A stretch of 11,816 nt of DNA from Lutibacter sp. GTDB taxonomy: Bacteria; Bacteroidota; Bacteroidia; Flavobacteriales; Flavobacteriaceae. The stretch covers positions 1 through 11,816 of the forward strand of contig SDWL01000032.1 of NCBI GenBank assembly GCA_004195315.1. Direction: 5' to 3'. The notes beneath the pieces were generated by a model that ran no database searches, was not told where the DNA came from, and saw nothing but the letters and a program-made list of their open reading frames with translations. A program made the translations under genes and the position numbers. How positions within the stretch are numbered: position 1 is the stretch's first letter; every line of letters starts with the position of its first letter. Of the stretch, positions 1 to 7,500 are shown one piece after another.

Positions 1-19
1 AGATGTGTATAAGAGACAG
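1..19 (+). other. Nextera/Tn5 mosaic-end adapter remnant (left end)
   Basis: The first 19 bases, AGATGTGTATAAGAGACAG, are exactly the hyperactive Tn5 mosaic end used in tagmentation libraries. This is synthetic sequence left by incomplete adapter trimming. In the reading frame of the adjoining peptidase it encodes the spurious peptide MCIRDS, so that apparent start codon is not a gene start. Genomic sequence begins at base 20. Confidence 0.97.
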
Positions 20-20
20 T

Positions 21-1709
21 GATTATACTGCAGATCGTGGTAGATCTGGATATGAACCATTCCCTGATGGAAATAATTTATACATTATCGCTCAGTTTTT
101 CCCTCGCTTAGCTGTCTATAATAATGTAGAAGGCTGGCAAAATATGCAATTCTGGGGGCGTAGTGAGTTTGCTTTAGAGTTTGGTAATTATGATGTAACT
201 ATAACTACACCTAAAGATCATATTTTAAATGCAACAGGTGTAATTCAAAACCCAAAGGATGTTTTCACAAAAAAACAATTTAAAAGGTATCAAGAAGCAA
301 ATACTTCTTATGATAACCCAGTATTTATTGTAACTCCTGAAGAAGCTCTTGAAGCTGAAAAAGGAAGATCTGATAAAACAAAGACTTGGAAAATGTATGC
401 TGAAAATGTACGTGATTTTGCATTTGCATCATCACGTAAATTAATTTGGGATGCTATGGCAGTAAAACTAAATGATAAAACTGTAATGGCATATTCTTTA
501 TATCCGAATGAAGGAAATCCTCTTTGGGAAGAACATTCAACAAGAGTTGTTGCAAATACTTTGAAAGTCTATTCCGAGTATACTTTTGATTATCCATATC
601 CACACGCAACATCAATTAATGCAAAACATCAAGGGATGGAATATCCTATGGTTTGTTGGAATTTTGGAAGACCAAATCCAGACGGAAAATATTCTGAAAG
701 AACAAAAAAAGGAATGATTGGCGTTGTAACTCATGAAGTTGGGCATAATTTCTTTCCTATGATAGTGAATTCTGATGAACGCCAATGGACTTGGATGGAT
801 GAAGGTTTAAATTCTTTTGTTGAAATTTTAGCTGAATACAAGTATGATTCAGAGCTTTTTCCAATGAAAAGCAAACCTAAAGAAATAACAAGATATATGT
901 CTGGAGATCAAGATAGAATTTCACCAATAATGTCTCAAGGTGGTACTGCTTTTAATTTTAGTGCTAATGCGTACACAAAACCCGCTGCTGCCTTATTTAT
1001 TTTAAGACAAACTGTAATGGGTCCTGAATTATTTGACCACGCCTTTAAAACCTATTCAAAACGTTGGGCTTTTAAACATCCTACTCCTGCAGATTTCTTT
1101 AGAACTATGGAAGATGCTTCAGCAATGGATTTAGATTGGTTTTGGAGAGGCTGGTTTTATACTACCGGAAATAATGATATTGGCATAAAAGAAGTGAAAA
1201 AATTCTATGTGACTGATAAACCAACAGAGCGAGCTGAAAATATGGCTAAACGCTATGGAATTACAATAGGTCAATTACCTCCTTCATTATATTTAGTTTC
1301 AGAAGACAGTAAAGAATTTACCGCTGATTTAAAAAATAAAAAAGGTGAAGATTATAGCCTTTTGAATAGTTATATTGAAGAAAATTTTACTGATGAAGAA
1401 AAATCAACATTAAAAGCTCCTAAATATTTTTACGAATTAGTTTTTGAAAAACCTGGTGATTTAGTTATGCCAATTATTGTTGAATTTGAATATGAAGATG
1501 GAACCAAAGAACGCAAAAAATATCCTGCAGAAATTTGGAGACTTAATGATAAAGAAGTAACAAAGGTTTTTCCTTCAAGCCAAGTAATTACAAAAATTAC
1601 TATTGATCCTGACGAACAAACTGCTGATGTAGATACAACTAACAATAGTTGGCCAAAAAATAAAGAAACTAAGTTTGAACAATTCAAGCAAAATCAAATA
1701 AAAGGGTAA
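21..1709 (+). CDS. M1-family zinc metallopeptidase, copy 1 (5' truncated)
   Basis: Partial gene for an exported zinc metallopeptidase of family M1 (gluzincin, aminopeptidase N-like fold), probably acting on peptides in the periplasm or outside the cell. The zinc site is intact: HEVGH is encoded at 732-746 and the third ligand Glu at 801-803, which is the HExxH-18-E spacing of the family. The substrate-binding GMEYP motif, the counterpart of GAMEN, lies at 633-647. A Tyr in the segment NAYTKP is the likely transition-state residue. By alignment with the complete paralogue downstream, about 190 N-terminal residues, including the signal peptide and much of the N-terminal beta domain, are missing. 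The six residues before DYTADRG come from adapter sequence. The gene ends with TAA 113 bp before copy 2, on the same strand. This is a contig-end truncation; nothing suggests a pseudogene. The physiological substrate is unknown. Confidence 0.93.
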   Translation, partial: DYTADRGRSGYEPFPDGNNLYIIAQFFPRLAVYNNVEGWQNMQFWGRSEFALEFGNYDVTITTPKDHILNATGVIQNPKDVFTKKQFKRYQEANTSYDNPVFIVTPEEALEAEKGRSDKTKTWKMYAENVRDFAFASSRKLIWDAMAVKLNDKTVMAYSLYPNEGNPLWEEHSTRVVANTLKVYSEYTFDYPYPHATSINAKHQGMEYPMVCWNFGRPNPDGKYSERTKKGMIGVVTHEVGHNFFPMIVNSDERQWTWMDEGLNSFVEILAEYKYDSELFPMKSKPKEITRYMSGDQDRISPIMSQGGTAFNFSANAYTKPAAALFILRQTVMGPELFDHAFKTYSKRWAFKHPTPADFFRTMEDASAMDLDWFWRGWFYTTGNNDIGIKEVKKFYVTDKPTERAENMAKRYGITIGQLPPSLYLVSEDSKEFTADLKNKKGEDYSLLNSYIEENFTDEEKSTLKAPKYFYELVFEKPGDLVMPIIVEFEYEDGTKERKKYPAEIWRLNDKEVTKVFPSSQVITKITIDPDEQTADVDTTNNSWPKNKETKFEQFKQNQIKG

Positions 1710-1789
1710 TTAATTTTGAAACTATCTAAAAAGTAAAATTTTTGTCAACCTTAACTTTATTCTGAATTTTACATCATCTAATATTTATC

Positions 1790-1809
1790 ATTTTTAGAAA
1801 TCTAAAAAT
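1790..1809. repeat. 20-bp perfect palindrome upstream of peptidase copy 2
   Basis: ATTTTTAGA-AA-TCTAAAAAT is a perfect inverted repeat ending 13 nt before the ATG at 1823. It could be an operator or a weak RNA hairpin in the leader. It is made almost only of A and T in an AT-rich intergenic region, so chance is a real alternative. No Shine-Dalgarno sequence is visible between it and the start codon. Confidence 0.35.
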
Positions 1810-1822
1810 TAACCCATCACAA

Positions 1823-4081
1823 ATGAGAAAATTATTTATCATTCCTACTTTAGTATTATTTATTGCAACATCAATATTTGCACAAGAAACTGAAAGACAA
1901 AAAGGGCATTATAATATTAGTAAATTTAAACAATTAAACGAAGAACTGCCCACACCAAACACCCAACACAACGCTTCTGGAGCACCGGGTTATGAGTATA
2001 CGCAACAACAGGTTGATTATAAAATGGATATCATATTAGATGATGTGAACCAGCGTATTTATGGTGAAGAAACCATTACATATCATAATAATTCTAAAGA
2101 TAATTTAGAGTACTTATGGATTCAGTTAGATCAAAATAAGCGTGCTGCAGATTCAAAAACGCCCGATATTCAAGGAGGTGAAGCTAGAGCATTGTACACA
2201 CCATCTCAATTTTCAAAAAACTTTATAGAACAATCTTTTGATGGTGGTTTTAAAATTGAATATGTTAAAAACACTGATGGAAGTGATGCGTCATATCTCA
2301 TTAACCAAACTATGATGCGTTTAAATTTAGATGAACCACTAGTTTCTGGTGGTACACATTCATTTAAAATGAAATGGTGGTATAACATTAACAATCATGT
2401 AGAAGATGGTGGACGATCAGGTTTTGAACATTTTCCATCAGACGGAAATAACAGTTATGTAATTGCTCAATTTTTTCCAAGATTATGTGTTTATGATAAT
2501 GTGGATGGATGGCAAAATATGCAATTTTGGGGACGTAGTGAATTTGCTTTAGAATTTGGAAACTATGAAGTAAATATTACAACACCCGCAGATCACATAT
2601 TAGGCGCAACTGGAGTGCTTCAAAATGAAAAAGAAGTACTTACTAAAACACAACAAAAAAGATTAGCTAAGGCCAGAACAACTTTCGATAATCCTGTTAT
2701 TTTAGCCAACCAAGATGAAGCTATTCAAGCTGAAAAAATCAACTCTAAAAAAACGAAGACTTGGAAATTTATCGCTAAAAGTGTTAGAGATTATGCTTTT
2801 GCATCATCTAGAAAATTTATTTGGGATGGTATGGCTGTTGATATAAATGGAAGAACCGTTATGGCATATTCTTATTATTCAAAAGAAGCAAATCCATTAT
2901 ATGGAGATCATTCTACAAGAGCTGTAGCTCAAACTTTAATAACCTATTCAAAACATACTATAGACTACCCTTACCATAAAGCAATATCCGTTGATGGACA
3001 AATGGGTATGGAATATCCTCAAATTTGTTTTAATCCTGGAAGACCAAACCCTGACGGAACCTATAGTGATCGTACTAAATATAGAATGATTGGTGTGACT
3101 ATTCATGAAGTTGGACATAACTTTTTCCCTATGATTATTAATTCCGATGAACGTCAATGGACTTGGATGGATGAAGGTTTAAATTCTTTTGTGCAAATAT
3201 TAGCACAAATGGAATATGAAGAGAACTATCCTTTGAATAGAGGATTACCAAAAAATATTGTAGGTTATATGAGTGGAGATCAATCTAAATTAGTACCAAT
3301 AATGACACAAGGTGACCATCTTTATAATTTTGGAGCTAACGCCTACGCAAAACCTGCAGCTGGTTTATGGATACTAAGACATACAATTATGGGTCCTGAA
3401 TTATTTGACTATGCTTTTAAAACTTACGCTAAACGTTGGGCTTTTAAACACCCTACTCCTGCAGATTTTTTTAGAACTATGGAAGATGCTTCTGCAATGG
3501 ATTTAGATTGGTTTTGGAGAGGCTGGTTTTATACCACAGGAAGTAATGATATTGGTATAAAAGAAGTGAAAAAATATTATGTAACTGACAAACCAACTGT
3601 AAGAGCCAAAAATATGGCAAAAGCTTATGGTATTACAATTGATCAATTACCTCCTTCTTTATATTTAGTTTCTGAAGACAGTAATGAATTTACAGATAAT
3701 TTAAAAAGCAAAAAAGCTGAAGACTATAATTTATTGAATGATTATATTAAAGAAAACTTTACTGATGAGGAAAAATTAACATTAAAAGCGCCAAAATATT
3801 TTTACGAATTAGTTTTTGATAAACCTGGTGATTTAGTAATGCCAATTATTGTTGAATTTGAATATGAAGATGGAACTAAAGAACGAAAGCACTATCCTGC
3901 TGAAATTTGGAGACTTAATGATAAAGAAGTCACAAAGGTTTTTCCTTCAAGCCAAGCAATTACAAAAATTACTATTGATCCTGATGAAGAAACTGCGGAT
4001 GTTGATTTAAGTAACAACAGCTGGCCAAAAAATAAAGAAAGTAAGTTTGAAGAATTTAAAAGAAATCAAATTAAAGGATAA
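1823..4081 (+). CDS. M1-family zinc metallopeptidase, copy 2 (complete, secreted)
   Basis: Complete 752-residue M1-family metallopeptidase. Residues 1-20 form a Sec signal peptide (MRKLFIIP, a hydrophobic core, then IFA before QE), so the enzyme should be exported. Residues about 60-260 are the N-terminal beta domain. The catalytic domain follows with GMEYP at 395-399, HEVGH at 428-432 and the third zinc ligand E451, exactly 18 residues after H432. Y508 in NAYAKP is the probable catalytic Tyr. The C-terminal part (about 524-752) contains the conserved stretch WFWRGWFYTTG at 563-573 and then a hydrophilic tail; no type IX sorting domain is apparent. The ATG is chosen because it starts the signal peptide. 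It is a tandem paralogue of the gene upstream and transcription probably ends at the hairpin just after the stop. Family membership is sure; substrate, and whether it acts as an aminopeptidase, are inference. Confidence 0.95.
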   Translation: MRKLFIIPTLVLFIATSIFAQETERQKGHYNISKFKQLNEELPTPNTQHNASGAPGYEYTQQQVDYKMDIILDDVNQRIYGEETITYHNNSKDNLEYLWIQLDQNKRAADSKTPDIQGGEARALYTPSQFSKNFIEQSFDGGFKIEYVKNTDGSDASYLINQTMMRLNLDEPLVSGGTHSFKMKWWYNINNHVEDGGRSGFEHFPSDGNNSYVIAQFFPRLCVYDNVDGWQNMQFWGRSEFALEFGNYEVNITTPADHILGATGVLQNEKEVLTKTQQKRLAKARTTFDNPVILANQDEAIQAEKINSKKTKTWKFIAKSVRDYAFASSRKFIWDGMAVDINGRTVMAYSYYSKEANPLYGDHSTRAVAQTLITYSKHTIDYPYHKAISVDGQMGMEYPQICFNPGRPNPDGTYSDRTKYRMIGVTIHEVGHNFFPMIINSDERQWTWMDEGLNSFVQILAQMEYEENYPLNRGLPKNIVGYMSGDQSKLVPIMTQGDHLYNFGANAYAKPAAGLWILRHTIMGPELFDYAFKTYAKRWAFKHPTPADFFRTMEDASAMDLDWFWRGWFYTTGSNDIGIKEVKKYYVTDKPTVRAKNMAKAYGITIDQLPPSLYLVSEDSNEFTDNLKSKKAEDYNLLNDYIKENFTDEEKLTLKAPKYFYELVFDKPGDLVMPIIVEFEYEDGTKERKHYPAEIWRLNDKEVTKVFPSSQAITKITIDPDEETADVDLSNNSWPKNKESKFEEFKRNQIKG

Positions 4082-4114
4082 AAAAAGAAGCTTTTTTTAA
4101 AAGCCTCTTTTTTT
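4081..4114. terminator. Bidirectional intrinsic terminator between convergent genes
   Basis: A 15-bp inverted repeat with a TTT loop (arms 4081-4095 and 4099-4113) is flanked by an A-run on the left and a T-run on the right. It can therefore terminate transcripts from either direction. On the plus strand there is one A-C mismatch; on the minus strand the same position becomes a G-U wobble, so the stem is better in that direction. It overlaps the last base of the peptidase stop codon and lies 9 nt beyond the stop of the opposing pentapeptide-repeat gene. Confidence 0.85.
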
Positions 4115-4123
4115 AAATAATTT

Positions 4124-4699
4124 TTATATCTCTACATCAATATTATACTTACTAAGTAGACCCGGAAGCCCTTGAAGTGAAAATTTGGCTTTTTTAATTC
4201 TATTTATTTCAGGGTTAATTGAGTAATTATAAGAACTTCTTAAATCAGCTTTTTCTAAAAGTGTGTTATCAAAAATCGCTCCTTTTAAATCACAATTATT
4301 AAATACTGAATTTATTAAATTGGTTTCTGTAAAATCAACTTCTGTTAACTTACAGTTAGTAAATTTTATGTTTTTTAGTTTTAACTTATAAAAAGATGCT
4401 AAAATTAAATCGCACTCTTCAAAATTTAATGTCAGTAAAAACTCATCACATTCATGAAAATGAATACCTAATAATTTACATTTTTTAAAATTTACATCTT
4501 TGAATGCTGTGTTTTTAACTTTTGATAAACTTAAATTACACTCATCAAATTCACAAGCTATAAAAGTATAATTTGATAAATTAACGTTAGAAAACATACA
4601 ATCTATAAAAGTACAACTGTCATATTCTGCTCTAGCCAATTTTTCAACAGAAAAATCAACTTTTTCAAATACTTTATTATCAAAATATACCTCTAACAC
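4124..4699 (-). CDS. Pentapeptide-repeat protein, 191 aa (GTG start)
   Basis: Pentapeptide-repeat protein predicted to fold as a right-handed quadrilateral beta-helix. The central residue of each five is Phe or Leu in a strict register: residues 31 to 81 (V61 the only exception), then 93 to 153. The two blocks are offset by two residues, so residues 82-92 must form a kink or loop. The tail INPEINRIKKAKFS (161-174) followed by GLPGLLSKY resembles the conserved C-terminal cap of many standalone bacterial pentapeptide proteins. No signal peptide or membrane span is visible, so it is probably cytoplasmic. The start is GTG, 8 nt after the lgt stop; the next Met is residue 35, inside the helix. The position suggests cotranscription with lgt. 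Some relatives (Qnr, McbG) protect DNA gyrase, but overall similarity alone does not support that role here, so the function is unknown. Confidence 0.85.
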   Translation of the reverse strand: MLEVYFDNKVFEKVDFSVEKLARAEYDSCTFIDCMFSNVNLSNYTFIACEFDECNLSLSKVKNTAFKDVNFKKCKLLGIHFHECDEFLLTLNFEECDLILASFYKLKLKNIKFTNCKLTEVDFTETNLINSVFNNCDLKGAIFDNTLLEKADLRSSYNYSINPEINRIKKAKFSLQGLPGLLSKYNIDVEI

Positions 4700-4707
4700 T
4701 TTTAAAT

Positions 4708-5523
4708 TTAAGCTTTTGTTTTACGAAACATAAAATATAAACCAACTAAAACAAGTGGAATACTTAACCATTGTCCTGTGTTTAACGCCCAACTAGTACG
4801 TTCATCAACTTGTGCTTCTTTAAAGAATTCAACCAAAAATCTAGCTGACCAAAGTAACACAAAAAACAACCCAAAAATGTAACCTGATTTTTCCTTTTTT
4901 GTCGTTTTCCAATATACAAACCAAAGAATTACAAAAATTATTAAATAGCTAATTGCTTCGTATAATTGAGCAGGATGACGTGGGAAATCTTCTCCTAATT
5001 TTTTAAAAACAAAACCATAATCAGAATTTGTAGCTTTACCAATAATTTCAGAATTCATTAAATTTCCTAATCTAACAAACATTCCGCCAATTGCAACTGG
5101 AACAACAATTCTATCTAAAATAAATAATATTGGTTTTTTAAGTACTTTTTTACTAAATAAATACATCGCTATAATAACACCTATGGCAGCTCCGTGACTT
5201 GCTAAACCAGCAAAACCAGTAAATTCAAATTTTGGAGAAAAACGTACAGGCAGTAGTACTTCTAAAGGTTTTTCAATTAAAAACTGTGGGTCGTAAAATA
5301 AAAAATGTCCTAGCCTTGCTCCTATTAATATTGATACTACTGAATATATAAATAATGAATCTAATTTTTCTAAGGGTATTTTTTCACTAATAAATATCTT
5401 TTTCATTAAATGTAACCCTAGCATAAAAGCTATTACAAACATTAAACTGTAATACCGTATGGCAACAGGTCCTAATTTAAATAATATTGGTGAAGGATCC
5501 CAGTCTATTTGAAGCATCATCAT
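4708..5523 (-). CDS. lgt: Prolipoprotein diacylglyceryl transferase
   Basis: Integral inner-membrane enzyme that transfers diacylglycerol from phosphatidylglycerol to the lipobox Cys of prolipoproteins, the first step of lipoprotein maturation. The 271-residue length is normal for the family. Visible signatures are RYYS at 23-26, GARLGHFLFY at 68-77, SHGAAIG at 109-115 (the essential His), the Lgt signature R151-x2-N154-x2-N157-x-E159, HPAQLYEA at 183-190, and the second Arg/Glu pair RFLVEF at 228-233. Several hydrophobic segments (about 20-40, 57-76, 109-125, 134-150, 190-206, 214-232, 252-267) fit seven membrane spans. Three consecutive ATG codons begin the frame; the true start may be any of them. 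It lies 102 nt after yidD and 8 nt before the pentapeptide-repeat gene, all on the same strand. Confidence 0.97.
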   Translation of the reverse strand: MMMLQIDWDPSPILFKLGPVAIRYYSLMFVIAFMLGLHLMKKIFISEKIPLEKLDSLFIYSVVSILIGARLGHFLFYDPQFLIEKPLEVLLPVRFSPKFEFTGFAGLASHGAAIGVIIAMYLFSKKVLKKPILFILDRIVVPVAIGGMFVRLGNLMNSEIIGKATNSDYGFVFKKLGEDFPRHPAQLYEAISYLIIFVILWFVYWKTTKKEKSGYIFGLFFVLLWSARFLVEFFKEAQVDERTSWALNTGQWLSIPLVLVGLYFMFRKTKA

Positions 5524-5625
5524 TGTTTTATTGTTTAGTTGTTGAATTGCTAATTTATTTATTCAATTTTAAAAAAAACTAAATTTACGTTAATATTTAA
5601 AATTATTATATTTTTTAATTTTCCA

Positions 5626-5880
5626 TTAAACTTGTGGTTTTTCGTCATTTTCTGGAACAGGATCGTAACCACTTCCTCCCCAAGGATGACAACTTCCAAT
5701 ACGTTTAATTGCCAATTTACCACCTTTAAAAAATCCATGTTTTTGAAGTGCTTCTAAAGTATAACTTGAACACGTTGGAGCGTATCTACAACTTGAAGGT
5801 GTATATGGCGAAATTGCCGCTTGATAAAACCGAACCAACCAAATAAAAGGAATTGCCAATATTTTAGTAAAACCTTTCAA
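5626..5880 (-). CDS. yidD: Membrane protein insertion efficiency factor YidD (TTG start)
   Basis: Small 84-residue YidD protein, an inner-membrane-associated factor that aids YidC/Sec-dependent insertion of membrane proteins. The family core is complete: RFYQAAISP at 17-25, SCRYAPTCSSYTLEAL at 30-45, KGGKLAIKRI at 52-61, and CHPWGGSGYDPVP at 64-76. The hydrophobic N-terminus is amphipathic or membrane-touching, as usual in the family. No ATG exists in the frame. The best start is TTG, two nt after the cysS stop codon, which gives the family's normal N-terminal length; the next candidate, also TTG, is codon 8. The 2-nt spacing implies translational coupling with cysS. Identity is secure; only the exact start is in doubt. 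Confidence 0.95.
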   Translation of the reverse strand: MKGFTKILAIPFIWLVRFYQAAISPYTPSSCRYAPTCSSYTLEALQKHGFFKGGKLAIKRIGSCHPWGGSGYDPVPENDEKPQV

Positions 5881-5882
5881 AA

Positions 5883-7355
5883 TTAATTAACTGAAAATGT
5901 AGTTCCTTCTTTTCCATCTTTTAAATGAATACCAAGCTCAGCCAGTTCATCTCTGATTTTATCAGACAATGCCCAATCTTTGTTTTCGCGTGCATCTTTT
6001 CGCATTTTAATCAGCATATCAACTACTCCATTTATTTTATCTGAACTGTCTTGTTTTACTTCATTTTGCAACCCTAAAACATCAAAAACAAATGTATTTA
6101 TTAATGATTTAAGTTCTTTTAAATCTTCAGCAGTTAACGTTTCTTTTTTCTCAATTAATAAGTTCACATATTTAACCGCTTCAAATAATTGTGCAATTAA
6201 AACAGGACTATTAAAATCGTCATTCATTGCATCATAACATTTTTGCTTCCAATTTTTAATATCAATTGTTGAGGTTGAAGCAACTTCAATTTTATTTAAT
6301 TTATGAATCGCTTCAATTAATTTTAAATATCCTTTTTCTGAAGCTTCTAAACCTGCACTTGTAAAATCTAAAATACTCCTGTAATTTGCTTGCAACATAA
6401 AAAATCGAGTTGCACTTGGCGAAAAAGGCTTACTTAAAATGTTGTTTTCACCAGAAAATATTTCATTTGGTAAAATATAATTTCCCGTTGATTTTGACAT
6501 TTTTTGACCATTCAAAATCAGCATATTCGCGTGCATCCAATAATTTACTGGATCTACATGATTATTTACTTTAGATTGTGCTATTTCACATTCATGATGA
6601 GGAAATTTCAAATCCATACCGCCACCGTGAATATCAAATGTTTTCCCTAAGTATTTGGTACTCATCGCACTACATTCCAAGTGCCAACCCGGAAAACCTA
6701 TACTCCAAGGTGAAGGCCAACGCATAATGTGGCTTTCATCTGCTTTTTTCCAAAGTGCAAAATCTTGTGGATTTTTCTTTTCAGATTGACCGTCTAACAC
6801 ACGTGTATTTTCAATAGAATCTTCAATTTTTCTTCCTGAAAGAATTCCATAATGTTCAGTTTCATTGTATTTTAACACATCAAAATAAACCGAACCATCT
6901 ACTTCATAAGCCATTCCTTTGGCTAAAATGTCTTTTATAATTTCAATTTGTTCAACAATATGGCCGGTTGCTGTTGGCTCTATACTTGGTGGTAAATTAT
7001 TAATACTTTGTAATGTATTATGAAAATCAACAGTATAACGCTGAACAACTTCCATTGGTTCCAATTTTTCTAAACGTGCTTTTGAAGATATTTTATCCTC
7101 TGAATCATCGTCAGTTAAATGACCTGCATCAGTTATATTTCTAACGTAACGTACTTTGTATCCTAAGTGCTTTAAATAACGGAAAATCAAATCGAATGAC
7201 ATAAAGGTTCTTACATTTCCTAAATGAACATTGCTGTATACTGTAGGTCCACAAACGTACATTCCAACATTTCCTTCAAGAACTGGTTTGAAAATTTCTT
7301 TAGACTTACTTAAAGAATTGTATATTTTTAGCTGATTTGTTTTGTATAGTTCCAT
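5883..7355 (-). CDS. cysS: Cysteinyl-tRNA synthetase
   Basis: Class I aminoacyl-tRNA synthetase that charges tRNA-Cys in the cytoplasm. At 490 residues it is full length. The HIGH-type motif is HLGN at 44-47, within CGPTVYSNVHLGN. The KMSKS loop is at 285-289. The expected zinc ligands are visible as C35, C228 (WHLEC), H253 and E257 (PHHECE), matching the spacing of the E. coli enzyme. The C-terminal region (about 335-490) is the helical tRNA-binding part, ending with the common KDGKEGT element. The ATG at 7353-7355 gives the normal N-terminus. It is the first gene of the minus-strand group cysS-yidD-lgt-pentapeptide and is separated by 145 bp from the upstream sigma-factor unit on the same strand. 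Confidence 0.98.
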   Translation of the reverse strand: MELYKTNQLKIYNSLSKSKEIFKPVLEGNVGMYVCGPTVYSNVHLGNVRTFMSFDLIFRYLKHLGYKVRYVRNITDAGHLTDDDSEDKISSKARLEKLEPMEVVQRYTVDFHNTLQSINNLPPSIEPTATGHIVEQIEIIKDILAKGMAYEVDGSVYFDVLKYNETEHYGILSGRKIEDSIENTRVLDGQSEKKNPQDFALWKKADESHIMRWPSPWSIGFPGWHLECSAMSTKYLGKTFDIHGGGMDLKFPHHECEIAQSKVNNHVDPVNYWMHANMLILNGQKMSKSTGNYILPNEIFSGENNILSKPFSPSATRFFMLQANYRSILDFTSAGLEASEKGYLKLIEAIHKLNKIEVASTSTIDIKNWKQKCYDAMNDDFNSPVLIAQLFEAVKYVNLLIEKKETLTAEDLKELKSLINTFVFDVLGLQNEVKQDSSDKINGVVDMLIKMRKDARENKDWALSDKIRDELAELGIHLKDGKEGTTFSVN

Positions 7356-7500
7356 TAATTGCTGCTTGTTTTTGAAGTTGTAAAGATAAAAACAAATCCC
7401 TAACGGAAAAATTTATACTACAATGGATTTTGAAGTATTTAAAATGAAGAAATATTTAATATATTAGTGCCTAATGCGCGCTTATTATTACTTTAGGTTA

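Noticed and set aside
3..20. ATG at base 3 as the start of the first peptidase
   Set aside because: The ATG lies inside the adapter, and the paralogue shows that about 190 residues should precede this point.
1430..3157. Antisense open frames opposite the M1 peptidases and similar frames opposite cysS, meaB and the exported protein
   Set aside because: They are shadows of well-supported genes, have no recognisable domains and depend on the AT-rich codon pattern of the true strand.
4124..4699. Calling the pentapeptide protein a Qnr quinolone-resistance determinant
   Set aside because: Only the repeat fold and general C-terminal cap are shared. The register break differs and no gyrase-interaction loop could be recognised, so a resistance claim is not supported.
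5524..5625. A separate promoter for lgt in the 102-bp gap after yidD
   Set aside because: A TAAATTTA-like box is present on the minus strand, but no TTG lies at the expected distance. No confident promoter or small gene was seen.
5878..5885. TAATTTTG on the minus strand as a promoter -7 box for yidD
   Set aside because: It matches TAnnTTTG but spans the cysS stop and the yidD start codon, so it could not give a leader for yidD. Chance is likely in AT-rich DNA.
7470..7497. CCTAA/TTAGG inverted repeat with a GCGCGC core after the exported-protein gene, as a terminator
   Set aside because: The stem is only 5 bp with an 18-nt loop and no T-run follows in the direction of transcription. The GC core is notable in this AT-rich gap but no function can be supported.
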